Source: DAOTTX01 sp034437515 (lineage in GTDB: Bacteria > Chloroflexota > Anaerolineae > Aggregatilineales > Phototrophicaceae). From it: 57,151 nucleotides of DNA. Location of the stretch: positions 1-57,151 of the forward strand of contig DAOTTX010000425.1 in the NCBI GenBank assembly GCA_034437515.1, in the 5' to 3' direction. The notes under the pieces were generated by a model. It saw only the letters and a list, made by a program, of their open reading frames with translations. It searched no databases and was not told the DNA's origin. Below, piece by piece: positions 33,541-43,359 of this stretch (the first letter of the stretch is position 1; every line of letters starts with the position of its first letter). The translations under genes and the position numbers were made by a program.

Positions 33541-34281
33541 ATGACGACTATTCTCATCACCGGCGCGACCGATGGTCTCGGTCTTGAACTCGCCCGGCTC
33601 TATCAACAGCAAGCGGCGCGGCTCATCCTCGTCGGTCGCCGTCCGTTGCTGACCCTTGATGATCCGCTGTTCACCGAGGCGACCTACTGCCAGGCCGACC
33701 TTACCCACCAGGATTGTGCTGATGTGGTGTATGAATGGCTCCAAACCCATGATGTACAACACCTCGACCTGCTCATTCACAACGCGGGGGTCGGCTACTA
33801 TGGTGACGTCGCCGCACAATCACCGACAAATATCCAGGAACTCGTCGCGGTCAACCTGCGTGCACCGGTCGAACTCACCCACCGGCTGCTACCTTACATC
33901 GAACGGGGCAGCATCGTTTTTATCAACTCGGTCGTCGCCGAACTGCCTGCCCCAGAATACGCCGTCTACGCCGCGACCAAAGCCGCGCTTGACGGTTTCG
34001 CCGCTAGCCTGCGCATTGAAGTCCGCACGGACACACAGGTGCAGGTGATTTACCCCGGCGCGACCCGTACCGGAATGCACGCCAAGAGCGGTATTCCGTT
34101 GGAGGCTATGCGTTGGGACGAGTTCCCGCCGGCTGCTGAAACCGCCGTTCGTATCGCCGCGCAGATCGCCGCCCGGCGTCCCCGAGCGACCATCGGCCTG
34201 AGTAACCGATTGTTGCGCTTCGGCGGTCGTCACCTCAGCGGAATCGTAGATCGACTTATAAGAAGAAGAGCACAATCATGA
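33541..34281 (+). CDS. Short-chain dehydrogenase/reductase (SDR), first of a pair
   Basis: A 246-residue classical SDR, an NAD(P)-dependent oxidoreductase of the cytosol. The cofactor motif TGATDGLG is at residues 7-14 and the LIHNAGVG structural motif lies near 78. The catalytic set is S130, Y143 and K147 (VYAATKAAL). YPGATRTGM follows. The substrate is not predictable. I start at ATG 33541, where homology begins; an in-frame ATG at 33511 adds ten unconserved residues. Its stop overlaps the start of the second SDR gene (ATGA, 34278-34281). The two products are clearly related to each other and may form a heteromer or act in sequence. Confidence 0.9.
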   Translation: MTTILITGATDGLGLELARLYQQQAARLILVGRRPLLTLDDPLFTEATYCQADLTHQDCADVVYEWLQTHDVQHLDLLIHNAGVGYYGDVAAQSPTNIQELVAVNLRAPVELTHRLLPYIERGSIVFINSVVAELPAPEYAVYAATKAALDGFAASLRIEVRTDTQVQVIYPGATRTGMHAKSGIPLEAMRWDEFPPAAETAVRIAAQIAARRPRATIGLSNRLLRFGGRHLSGIVDRLIRRRAQS

Positions 34282-35039
34282 AGCACATCGTCATCACAGG
34301 TGCAGCCGATGGCATCGGCAAGGCGCTTGCCACACGTTATGCGCGTGCTGGCTGGCACGTCACCGGCATCGACATCAATTCGCCGCGTGCCATGCAAACA
34401 CAGGCTGAAATCCGTGACAACGGCGGAGAGATCACGTTCATCATCGCAGATTTAAGCGACACTGACGCGATCACCCACACCATCGAACGCCTGACCGCCG
34501 GTGAGAAGATCGACATTTTCGTTAACAATGCCGGGATTAATGAATTTGACCGCTTCCGCCGCTCCGACCTTCCCCAACAAGAAAAAGTCATCGACGTAAA
34601 TTTCCTTGCCCCCATGCTACTGACCGCCGGTTTACTCAATGCGGAGACGGTCAGGCACGGCGGCACACTGGTCTTTGTATCGTCGTTAGCGCATTTCGTC
34701 CGCTACCCCGGTGCGCCGGTCTACGCGGCGACCAAAGACGGCATCGCCTCCTACGCACGGAGTCTGCGAGTCGCACTCGCGCCACAGAACATCCATGTGT
34801 TGACGGTTTACCCTGGCCCCACGCGCACTGAACACGCCCGCCGCTACAGCCCTACAAACGGGCGTGAACACCGGCGTATGGCCCCGGCGAAAGTGGCTGA
34901 GATGGTCTACAAAGCGGTCGAAAGCCAGCAAAGCATCTTGATCCCCGGTACAGCAAACCGGCTGTTTGCGATCTTCGGGCGTGTGCTGCCGGGTCTGGTC
35001 AACCGGGTAATGAAGCGCACCCTGCTGGACAAAATATAG
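34278..35039 (+). CDS. Short-chain dehydrogenase/reductase (SDR), second of a pair
   Basis: A 253-residue classical SDR. TGAADGIGKALA (residues 7-18) is the cofactor loop and IFVNNAGINEFD lies near 83. The catalytic residues are S135/S136, Y149 and K153 (VYAATKDGI), followed by VYPGPTRTEHARR. D37 in GIDINSP after the second strand suggests an NAD(H) rather than NADP(H) preference. It is translationally coupled to the upstream SDR by ATGA. The 362-bp gap downstream separates it from the giant surface-protein gene, which has its own strong ribosome site. Confidence 0.9.
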   Translation: MKHIVITGAADGIGKALATRYARAGWHVTGIDINSPRAMQTQAEIRDNGGEITFIIADLSDTDAITHTIERLTAGEKIDIFVNNAGINEFDRFRRSDLPQQEKVIDVNFLAPMLLTAGLLNAETVRHGGTLVFVSSLAHFVRYPGAPVYAATKDGIASYARSLRVALAPQNIHVLTVYPGPTRTEHARRYSPTNGREHRRMAPAKVAEMVYKAVESQQSILIPGTANRLFAIFGRVLPGLVNRVMKRTLLDKI

Positions 35040-35401
35040 ACACCTTACTAACGAGCTATTGCATCTTGTACGGATTTCAATCTACTATAAAGCAACATCA
35101 CAACAACAGATCGTTCTTTGCTGCCTCGCTTTATGCTCCCCATCAATCTACCCGTTGAGCAACGCTTTACGATCTTCATGAGAGATTTAAGGGTTTTCTG
35201 AAAAGCGTAAAAAAATTTTACGAACTTAGCGGGAAATAAGTGCATCGCATCATGAAAGCGTTGAGTTATGAATATTATGAAATTGCAAGTTAACGCAAAC
35301 CTTAACCCAACAATTTAGGCTCTCGTGAGGCACGTCTGTGAGAATAGATATTGGTAGACGGAACTACCATATCTGTTTAAAACCATACTCATGGGGGTAG
35401 C
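35040..35401 (+). promoter_or_regulatory. 362-bp AT-rich upstream region of the giant gene
   Basis: No coding sequence was recognised. The stretch 35190-35300 is AT-rich and holds a small hairpin, CGTAAAA (35206-35212) with TTTTACG (35216-35222), that could end the SDR transcript. GGGGG just before ATG 35402 is the likely ribosome binding site. I see no convincing promoter consensus. Confidence 0.35.
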
Positions 35402-38400
35402 ATGACAACAAGTCTATTTATGGGCCGCTTGCCCAGACTTACTTTAACATTACTCTTCACCTTCGTGGCTGCGTTGATGACCATCAATATCGCCGCCCAA
35501 GAGGACGATAATCGCCCATACGTGACGGGAACTTCACCTGTCGCCGGCGCGATTGACGTTCCGATCAATGTTTCGATCAGCGCCTTTTTCTACCAACCCC
35601 AAATTGGTGTCGGCGTGGACTCGAACTCACTCACAGATGCAACCGTAAAATTATACCCGACCAACAACACCGCGGGTCAGGTGCCCTCTCGTTCCATTAA
35701 CACGAGCGGTGGCGGTGATGTCGTTGTTATGACACCCGTCGTGCTGCTAGAGAAGAACACGCAGTACACCTTTGAAATCACCGATGGCGTGAAGGACGAC
35801 CAGGGGAACGACTTTTACCCCTACACCATGACCTTCACGACCGGTGAAGCAGGTGACCCACCGGATACAGACATTGAATTCACTCAGGTTGACTTGCCCA
35901 ACGCTCGCGGCAAGTTTTCTTCGGTTGAAACCGGCCCGGACGGACGCCTCTACGCCAGTGACGTGTTCGGTAACGTCCATATCTGGGACATCAACCCGGA
36001 CGGTACACTGCAAGCACCGACGATCCACCAGATTTATAGCGGTTTCCGGCCTATTATCGGCCTGACCTTCGACCCGCGCTCGACAGCGGATAACCCGATC
36101 CTGTGGGTTACGCACAATGACGCCCTGCCCTACTTCGGTACACCGCCGCGCCACTTCAGCGGCGCATTGTCGCGTTTGACAGCCACCGGACTCGGCACAC
36201 CCAGCGAACTGTGGACGTCGACCGAATTTGCTTACGGTTTCCCGCGCTCGGTCAAAGATCACCTGACCAATAGCATCGACTTCGGCCCGGATGGTGCGCT
36301 CTACCTGACGCAGGGCAGCATCACCGCGATGGGTTCACGAGATAACGCCTGGGGCCAGGAGCCGGAGACCATCCTCAGTGCCGCGATTCTGCGCATTGAC
36401 GTCACCGCGCTTGAGGGCTACGCACCCGCCGCCTTGCCGTTGAACGTCGCTACCGGTGTGCCTTCCAGTGATGGCAACCTGCGCGACAACAACAACTACA
36501 GCCTCGGTGACCCCGAACTGGCGACACTCGGCCTTTACGACCCGATGGCACCCGGCGCACCGGTCACGCTCTACGCAACCGGCGTCCGTAACGCCTACGA
36601 TGTCGTCTGGCACAGCAACGGCGAACTCTATGCACCGGCGAACGGCTCCGCCAACGGCGGCAGCGCCGCTTCACCCGGTACGCCTAACCCGCTGCCCAAT
36701 TCTTGCAATTACCGCATTGATAGCGACCTCTACGGCGCTTACACCGGCCCGCAAGTTCCACACGCTGGCCCGCTGCCCTACGAAGAGCCGCTGCCCAAGA
36801 GCGACCCGCTCTTCATCGCTCCGCAGGAAGACTATCTGTTCCGCATTGAACAGGGCGGCTACTACGGACATCCCAATATCACCCGCTGTGAATGGGTGCT
36901 CAACGGTGGCAACCCCACCAGCGGCGATGACTACGCCCAACGGGGCGACCACTACCCGGTCGGCGTGCAGCCAGACCGCAACTTCCGTGGTTACGCCTAC
37001 AACTTCGAGATGAACAAATCCCCCAACGGGGTGATCGAATACCGCAGCAACACCTTCGGCGGTCAACTGCGCGGTGCGCTGCTCGTCACCCGCTACAGTG
37101 GCGGCAACGACATTCTCGTGCTGCGCCCCGGCGGGCCCGATGGTGACATCGTCGAAGACCTGGAAGACGTGCCCGGCCTCGGCGAATGGCCTATTATCGG
37201 TGGGACATTGCTTTCCGCACCGCTGGATCTCGCCGAAGACCTGCGCAACGGCAATCTGTACGTCAGCCTTTATGGTGAAGAAAAAGACCCGAATGCTGGC
37301 ACGCTGCTGCTGCTCAAACCCGTACAGCCCGGCATCCCGGAACTCACCGCAGAAGCACAAGAACTGATCTTCGACGCGGTCGTCAACACAACCAGCACGA
37401 CAGTCAGCCTGCCGCTGCACAACACCGGCGCTGAATCCGTGACCGTCAGCGACATCGTCATCAGCGGTGTGGATAACACCGACTTCGACATCACACCCGA
37501 CCCGCAGTTGCCGCTGGTACTACAGGCGAACGAAACCATCAATCTGCCGCTCGTCTTCGCGCCGACCGAAACCGGTACCAAGATCGCCCGTGTGCAGATT
37601 CAAAGTAACGACCCCAACAACTCCACCATCAACGTGAGCCTGCGCGGTCTTTCGACACGCGGCGAGGGTGGCGGCGGCCTGGAACCGTCACTGCAATGGG
37701 TGATGGACGCCTTCAACATCCGCATTGATGTGGGTGATGACAACCCGAACACCGGGCGCATCCATGAGACGGGCTTCGCCGCGCCGCTGCTCGGCGAGGA
37801 AATCCGCGCCCCGATCTTCCGTAAGGCTGGCCCCGGTGTGGTCACCGTGCAGCCGCTGGCGATCTACGGCCCGGAAAAACCCGGCGAACCCGGCATGGTC
37901 GGCTGGTACCCGGCGGGCAACCCGTCCGGCGCACAGACCCTGTTCGAGTTCAACAGCGGTGAATACCAGACCCTCAACCCCACAGTCAACGGTGTAACCC
38001 AACTCGACCCCGGCTTCAACAACCCGTTCGGCCTGTGGTCGTACTGGCCCTTCTTCGGGCAAAGCCGCATGGTCTACACCGAGGGCGAGTTCAACACCTG
38101 GGCGACCACGACTCAGCATCACGTCCGCGTCTACGCCTATAAGAACGCCAGCGGTACGGTCGTCCCGAACTGGTACATCGTCGCCACCGAAGAACACATC
38201 GAAGGCTGGGACTTCAATGATGTCGTCCTGTTGGTCAAGAATGTTGAACCGGCAGCCGGTGGCAGCATCGCCGTGGAAAATCCCAAGTGGGACACCCTGC
38301 GCACACTGGATGTGAACAACACCGAGTGGATGGATAACTGGTTCATGTTCGGTCGCATTATGGGGCTGAACAAACCGACTGACCGCAGCTACCCGATGAC

Positions 38401-41400
38401 CATCCCGGTGCGCCTGCGCAACACACATCCGACCGACGCGCTGGACGTTACCAACCTGACCTTCAGCGATGCGAACAAGTTCGACTTCCCCAACAACGAA
38501 GACCAGAACCTGCCGCTGACGATCAACCCTGGTGAAGCCTATGAGCTGATAGTGACCTTCACCAAGACTCAAACCGATGACGTCGGCGGGGATAACCTGC
38601 GTGAGATTTACGAAGAATTCCTATTCATCGAATCCACCGATCCGATGAACTCCAACTCGACAGTGAACTTCCGCGCCCTGCTGATGGATAGCACCGGTGG
38701 TGCCTACGAACCCAGCACCCAGCAACTTTACCGTGACCTGTTCGGTTTTCAGATTGGTTTCGGTAGCTGGACGGGCTTCACCCATCCGCACCGTGCCAAC
38801 GCCCGCCCGAATAACCCGGTCGGTGAAGAAGTCCACTCCAAATTCTGGGAGCGCCGCGACCCGTCACAGCCGATCTACGTCCGCTACGCGGCGGCCTATC
38901 ACGGCTACCATCCGGAAACCATCCGCGTTGACTTCAACAGCGGGCAAGACTACAGCTTTAGGCACGACTCGAAGATGTCACAAACTGTGCTGCCCGCGAC
39001 TGATGACAACGACATCAACAGCGCACCGTTTGAAGCTGTCATCGACCGCGACGGACAGTTCAAGTTTGTCATGGCGAACCGCCAGGCCTGTGACGGTGCC
39101 TGCGAAACCAACAATCACGGCATCCGGGTCTTCCCGGCGCGTGACCCACAGGGCAATCTGATCCCCGGCGTCTACCTCGTCGGTCAGGACTATGTCAACG
39201 GCACCAACGGCGCGAACCATGACTTCCAGGACAACATCTTCCTGGTGACCAACATGCGCCCGGTCAGCCGTGTGATTGACGTGGCCGCTGATGGCTTCGC
39301 TACACCGAACCCGGTCAACGTTGGGCAAAACGTGGTATTTAACTTCACCGCCCGGAACAACAGCATCTACGAAGCAGATAACGTCACCTTCGATATCGAC
39401 ATGCCGCCGGGTGTGGCTGTGATCTCCGTCACCCCTGAGCAGGGCAACTGCACCGGCCTGACCTGTAACCTGGGCATCGTCGCCGGGGAAGACGAAGTCG
39501 GCATCAGCGTGCTTGCCACTGTAGAAACCAGCGGCACCATCACCGCAAACGGTTCCGTCGCCACCAGCAGCACGGAAAACACCACCAACAACAATGACGT
39601 GATCGTGACTGTCGGTGTGACACAGCTCACCACCGCCACCATCAAGATCGTCAAGGACGCACAGCCGGATAGTGACACACCGTTCGACTTCACCGGTGAG
39701 CTGGGTAACTTCCAGTTGATCGACAATGGCATCAGCGTCGAAAACGACTTCAGCGCCAGCATCAACTTCCAGGATGATAACACCGTCATCGACGGCTTCA
39801 CCCCGGATTCCGGCGCACCCTATGGCCCACAGCCCAACGGGGAAACCTACGGCTGGAAGGCTGTTGCGACCGACACCCCCATCGACGCCAACGCTGCCGC
39901 CCGTGATCGCGGGAACGTGGATACCCTGCTCAGCACCGTGATCCACATGCAACGTGGCGACTGCTGCACCAGCGGCTTCACCGAGGAAATCTACTGGGAA
40001 CACGCACTACCGAACGGGCGCTATCAAGTTACCGTTGTGGTGGGTGATGACAACCCCGATGACACCGACGGCACCTTCCACGCGGTCAACGTCGAAGACG
40101 TCCGTGCGACCAGCTTCGCACCGACCCTCAACACAACCAACCAGCACGCCTCCGGCACCGTCACTGTTGACGTGACCGACGGCGCACTGACGGTTGAAGC
40201 GGATGCAGTCGAAGGCCTCAACACCAAGATCAACTACGTCATCATCCAGGGTGTGAGCTTCTCCACTGCGGAAACGACCTTCAACGACGTTGCCGAAGGT
40301 ACCTACACCATCACCGAAGCCGTGCCGCAGGGTTGGCTGCTCGATGACGTGGTCTGCGAAGGCCTCGCCACCGGCATCAACGAACTGAGCGACGGCGTCA
40401 CCCTGACGGTTGAAGCGGGCGACTTCATCACCTGCACCTTCGTCAACCTGAATACGACCATTCCGAGCATCGTCACTAACGAAGTCCTCACTGTAGACGA
40501 AGGCGCTGCCGGAACCATCGACACCACCCTGCTCGACACACAAGACTCCGACACACCGGACACCGGGCTGGTCTACACCATCACCGCTGGCCCCGCTAAC
40601 GGCGCGGTACAGGTCAACGCCGGTGACGTAACACAGTTCACGCAGGCTCAACTTGACGCAGGTGTCGTCACCTATCAACATGACGACAGCGAAACCTTCG
40701 ACGACAGCTTCGACTTTGAACTCAGCGACGGCGACATCGCCACACCGCTGACGGGCACCTTTGAAATCGCGGTCGAGCCGGTCAACGATGTACCGGTGGT
40801 CAGCACCAACCTTGACCTGACGGTTGCCGAAGGTGGCACGGGTGACATCACCATCGCCCTGCTGGAAACCACCGACGAGGACAACGGACCCGAAGACCTG
40901 ACCTACACGATCACCACCGTGCCACAGTACGGCACCCTGATCGTGAACGGTGTCGAGGATACCGAGTTCACCCAGTCCGCCATCAACGATGGTGCGATCA
41001 GCTACCAGCACAACGCTGGTGAGGAATCGACCGACAGCTTCGACTTCACCGTAAGCGACGGCTTCGGCGGTGACGTACAGGCGACCTTTACCATCAACGT
41101 GACCCCGGTCAACGATGCACCGACCCTGGTCACCAATGAGGAAATGATCGTCGAACGTGGCACATCGGCTGCACTGACGACGGCGCTGCTAGAAACCACC
41201 GATGTGGACAACCCACCGGCGCAGTTGACCTACACAGTCACCACAGCCCCGGCGAACGGCGTGCTGCTCGTGAACGATGCTGAAGGTGCTAGCTTCACCC
41301 AGGCGCAAATCAACAACGGCGCGGTCAGCTACAGCCACAACAATAGTGATACCACCGCTGACAGCTTCGACTTCGAGGTGAGCGACGGCACCGCCGCACC

Positions 41401-43093
41401 GCTGACCAGCACCTTCGTCATTAATGTGCTGCCCGTCAACCAACCGCCGACGGTCGAGAACGACAGCCTGACCGTCGCTGAAGGCGGCAACGGCAACGTC
41501 GCCGTGCTCGACAACGATACGGACACCGATGGCGGCCTCGACGCTACCACCGTGACGGTTGACACTGTCCCGGTCAACGGTACCGCCGTCGTCGAGACTG
41601 ATGGCACCGTCACCTATACGCACAACGGGTCGGAGACGACCAGCGACAGCTTCACCTACACCGTCGCGGACGCACTCGGTAAGGTCTCCGCACCGGCGAC
41701 CGTCGCCGTGACCGTGACCCCGATGAATGATGCACCGACGATCACGCGCAACCAATCGCTGAGCGTGCAGGTTGGCGACAGCGGCGTCATCGACAACACC
41801 TTGTTGCGCACCCAGGACCCGGACAACGGCCCGGCACAGCGCACCTTCAACATCACAACGGCACCCCAGCAAGGTAACGTGCTGGTGAACGGCGCTGCGG
41901 CGACCAGCTTCACCCAGGCACAGGTCAACAACGGCGCGGTCAGCTATCAGCACACCAGCGCGGATAGCACCAACGACAGCTTCACCTTTACCCTGACGGA
42001 CGGCACCACGCCGACCGCCCCGGCGACCTTCATCATCGAAGTGCTTGATCTAACCGATCCCAAGCCTATCGAGTTGGAAGTCTCTGGTGATCTGGGCACC
42101 TTCCCGCTGAGCATGACCTTCTCCTGGCGTCATCAGGTCAACGTCGATGACACCCAGGTACCGGGCGACTACTACCAGGTCGTCGCGGTCAAGGGAAACG
42201 CCTCTGTGCTGGATACAGGTGGCTTCGCTGCCGACATCTGCACCGGCGTGGAATGCGCGGTGGACTTCAGCGATGCATCGCCTTATGTCTTCGAGGCACC
42301 CGATGCTTACGACTGGTATGTGATCGCCTGGACAAACAACGGCGGCAACTGGACGAACATCGCCAGCGATGCCGGCAACTTCACCAGCACGTTTGCCACC
42401 ATCGGCGGCATCAACAACCTGACCGTCGTACCGAACCAGGGCGTCCCGACCATCAGTTGGGATAACGACCCGGCAGCCGCCTGGTACCAGATCTACCTGG
42501 GCAACAGCAGTGAACAACTGTTCTTCGACTGGGTAGAGAAGGCCGAAATCGACTGTGACGGCACCCGCTGCTCGTTCACACCGGATGTAGTCGCGGCACC
42601 GGGCACTTACGAAGTCTGGATGCGTGGCTGGGGTGTGGGCGGCTTCACCAGGGGTGGTGCCGAGGGCTGGTATGGCCCGGCGACCGTCACCATCGCGGAT
42701 ACCGCACCGCCGGTCATCAATGGTGGCTTCCAGGTCACCTTCGCGGAGAACGGCGTCCCCACCCTACACTGGGACGGTGTCGCCAATGCCACCTGGTACC
42801 ATGTCTGGCTCGGTCATCAGAACACGACCGGCAAATGGATAACGGATTATCAGGGTTGGACTTCCGCCGCTGACCTGGGCTGCACAAACATGGGCACTTG
42901 CTCCCTGATGCCGAACATCCGCCTCATCGCCGGGGACTACGCCTGGACGGTACAAGCCTGGGGGCCTGCCGGCTACAACGGCGGCAGCGCCAGTGTCTGG
43001 GCACCACTCCAGACCTTCACCTACAGCGGGAACAGCACCACCAGTGTGAATCCCGACGTCGATGACCTCATCAGCCCGCCTGCTGAACAGTAG
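35402..43093 (+). CDS. Giant exported multidomain protein (propeller, malectin-like, cadherin-like repeats)
   Basis: A 2563-residue secreted protein. The signal peptide is near 1-31, followed by an SbsA-type Ig-like domain (about 38-150). A sugar-dehydrogenase-like beta-propeller (about 158-640) has GRLYASDVFGNVHIWD and ATGVRNAYDVVWHSNG. A choice-of-anchor/HYDIN-like unit (about 645-760) follows. Two copies of a domain ending in DFND/DFQD-type acidic strands cover about 760-965 and 1100-1290, with a second anchor-like unit between. DUF11 spans about 1293-1405. A prealbumin-like domain (starting TIKIVKDAQPDSD, ending GTYTITEAVPQGW) is split by a malectin-like insert (about 1435-1620). Five CSPG/Cadherin_3-like repeats (about 1688-2216) recur every 109 codons except the shorter fourth. 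Three FN3-like repeats close it. No C-terminal anchor is visible. Likely a surface or matrix carbohydrate-binding protein. Confidence 0.85.
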   Translation: MTTSLFMGRLPRLTLTLLFTFVAALMTINIAAQEDDNRPYVTGTSPVAGAIDVPINVSISAFFYQPQIGVGVDSNSLTDATVKLYPTNNTAGQVPSRSINTSGGGDVVVMTPVVLLEKNTQYTFEITDGVKDDQGNDFYPYTMTFTTGEAGDPPDTDIEFTQVDLPNARGKFSSVETGPDGRLYASDVFGNVHIWDINPDGTLQAPTIHQIYSGFRPIIGLTFDPRSTADNPILWVTHNDALPYFGTPPRHFSGALSRLTATGLGTPSELWTSTEFAYGFPRSVKDHLTNSIDFGPDGALYLTQGSITAMGSRDNAWGQEPETILSAAILRIDVTALEGYAPAALPLNVATGVPSSDGNLRDNNNYSLGDPELATLGLYDPMAPGAPVTLYATGVRNAYDVVWHSNGELYAPANGSANGGSAASPGTPNPLPNSCNYRIDSDLYGAYTGPQVPHAGPLPYEEPLPKSDPLFIAPQEDYLFRIEQGGYYGHPNITRCEWVLNGGNPTSGDDYAQRGDHYPVGVQPDRNFRGYAYNFEMNKSPNGVIEYRSNTFGGQLRGALLVTRYSGGNDILVLRPGGPDGDIVEDLEDVPGLGEWPIIGGTLLSAPLDLAEDLRNGNLYVSLYGEEKDPNAGTLLLLKPVQPGIPELTAEAQELIFDAVVNTTSTTVSLPLHNTGAESVTVSDIVISGVDNTDFDITPDPQLPLVLQANETINLPLVFAPTETGTKIARVQIQSNDPNNSTINVSLRGLSTRGEGGGGLEPSLQWVMDAFNIRIDVGDDNPNTGRIHETGFAAPLLGEEIRAPIFRKAGPGVVTVQPLAIYGPEKPGEPGMVGWYPAGNPSGAQTLFEFNSGEYQTLNPTVNGVTQLDPGFNNPFGLWSYWPFFGQSRMVYTEGEFNTWATTTQHHVRVYAYKNASGTVVPNWYIVATEEHIEGWDFNDVVLLVKNVEPAAGGSIAVENPKWDTLRTLDVNNTEWMDNWFMFGRIMGLNKPTDRSYPMTIPVRLRNTHPTDALDVTNLTFSDANKFDFPNNEDQNLPLTINPGEAYELIVTFTKTQTDDVGGDNLREIYEEFLFIESTDPMNSNSTVNFRALLMDSTGGAYEPSTQQLYRDLFGFQIGFGSWTGFTHPHRANARPNNPVGEEVHSKFWERRDPSQPIYVRYAAAYHGYHPETIRVDFNSGQDYSFRHDSKMSQTVLPATDDNDINSAPFEAVIDRDGQFKFVMANRQACDGACETNNHGIRVFPARDPQGNLIPGVYLVGQDYVNGTNGANHDFQDNIFLVTNMRPVSRVIDVAADGFATPNPVNVGQNVVFNFTARNNSIYEADNVTFDIDMPPGVAVISVTPEQGNCTGLTCNLGIVAGEDEVGISVLATVETSGTITANGSVATSSTENTTNNNDVIVTVGVTQLTTATIKIVKDAQPDSDTPFDFTGELGNFQLIDNGISVENDFSASINFQDDNTVIDGFTPDSGAPYGPQPNGETYGWKAVATDTPIDANAAARDRGNVDTLLSTVIHMQRGDCCTSGFTEEIYWEHALPNGRYQVTVVVGDDNPDDTDGTFHAVNVEDVRATSFAPTLNTTNQHASGTVTVDVTDGALTVEADAVEGLNTKINYVIIQGVSFSTAETTFNDVAEGTYTITEAVPQGWLLDDVVCEGLATGINELSDGVTLTVEAGDFITCTFVNLNTTIPSIVTNEVLTVDEGAAGTIDTTLLDTQDSDTPDTGLVYTITAGPANGAVQVNAGDVTQFTQAQLDAGVVTYQHDDSETFDDSFDFELSDGDIATPLTGTFEIAVEPVNDVPVVSTNLDLTVAEGGTGDITIALLETTDEDNGPEDLTYTITTVPQYGTLIVNGVEDTEFTQSAINDGAISYQHNAGEESTDSFDFTVSDGFGGDVQATFTINVTPVNDAPTLVTNEEMIVERGTSAALTTALLETTDVDNPPAQLTYTVTTAPANGVLLVNDAEGASFTQAQINNGAVSYSHNNSDTTADSFDFEVSDGTAAPLTSTFVINVLPVNQPPTVENDSLTVAEGGNGNVAVLDNDTDTDGGLDATTVTVDTVPVNGTAVVETDGTVTYTHNGSETTSDSFTYTVADALGKVSAPATVAVTVTPMNDAPTITRNQSLSVQVGDSGVIDNTLLRTQDPDNGPAQRTFNITTAPQQGNVLVNGAAATSFTQAQVNNGAVSYQHTSADSTNDSFTFTLTDGTTPTAPATFIIEVLDLTDPKPIELEVSGDLGTFPLSMTFSWRHQVNVDDTQVPGDYYQVVAVKGNASVLDTGGFAADICTGVECAVDFSDASPYVFEAPDAYDWYVIAWTNNGGNWTNIASDAGNFTSTFATIGGINNLTVVPNQGVPTISWDNDPAAAWYQIYLGNSSEQLFFDWVEKAEIDCDGTRCSFTPDVVAAPGTYEVWMRGWGVGGFTRGGAEGWYGPATVTIADTAPPVINGGFQVTFAENGVPTLHWDGVANATWYHVWLGHQNTTGKWITDYQGWTSAADLGCTNMGTCSLMPNIRLIAGDYAWTVQAWGPAGYNGGSASVWAPLQTFTYSGNSTTSVNPDVDDLISPPAEQ
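40465..42050 (+). repeat. Five tandem Cadherin_3/CSPG-like coding repeats
   Basis: Repeat units begin near 40465, 40792, 41119, 41446 and 41728. The first three are exactly 327 bp, the fourth is shorter (282 bp). Each encodes a start like TNEVLTVDEG, a middle such as FTQAQLDAGVVTYQHD, and an end like DSFDFELSDG. Similarity is clear at protein level, while DNA identity is only partial, so the duplication is old or under diversification. Confidence 0.75.
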
Positions 43094-43102
43094 GCCACAA
43101 CC

Positions 43103-43134
43103 GGGGGCGGTTCAATGTTCACACCGCCCCCTTT
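43103..43134 (+). terminator. Rho-independent terminator of the giant gene
   Basis: GGGGGCGGT (43103-43111) pairs perfectly with ACCGCCCCC (43123-43131) around an 11-nt loop, followed by TTT. It begins 10 bp after the stop codon. Confidence 0.75.
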
Positions 43135-43230
43135 AACAAACTTACTGGCCTTCGTGCCACCACGATGAAGCATCTTCATCCTGGCTGCATAAAGAATAAG
43201 TAAACTGTCAGTTTTCCGACTGACACTTTC

Positions 43231-43282
43231 AAAGACGTGTGACCGGTCACCGCTACCCCGGGCTGAGACACACGTCTTTTTT
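43231..43282 (+). terminator. Second hairpin with T-run, possible attenuator
   Basis: AAAGACGTGTG (43231-43241) pairs perfectly with CACACGTCTTT (43269-43279), with six T ending at 43282. The 27-nt top contains CCGG self-complementary segments. It could be a back-up terminator, or the end of a leader if transcription starts upstream; the strong promoter lies downstream of it, which favours a terminator. Confidence 0.6.
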
Positions 43283-43329
43283 AATCCCACAATCTCAAGC
43301 ATCATGCCTGCGCGGAAATGCCACTCCCG

Positions 43330-43359
43330 TTGACCGATCTCACGAAAACCTGTTATACT
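43330..43359 (+). promoter_or_regulatory. Sigma70-like promoter of the yvcK operon
   Basis: TTGACC (43330-43335) and TATACT (43354-43359) are 18 bp apart, with a TGT extended -10 element at 43351-43353. Each hexamer matches consensus at 5 of 6 positions. Predicted start near 43366 leaves a leader of under 30 nt before ATG 43394. Confidence 0.7.

Noticed and set aside
40465..42050. Tandem repeats considered as a CRISPR-like or non-coding array
   Set aside because: The period of 327 bp is a whole number of codons, and the repeats encode recognisable cadherin-like domains in one open frame.
43240..43270. CTGAGA near 43264 as a TPP riboswitch piece
   Set aside because: The other conserved TPP element (ACCTGATC-type) is missing downstream, and the region folds simply as a terminator hairpin.
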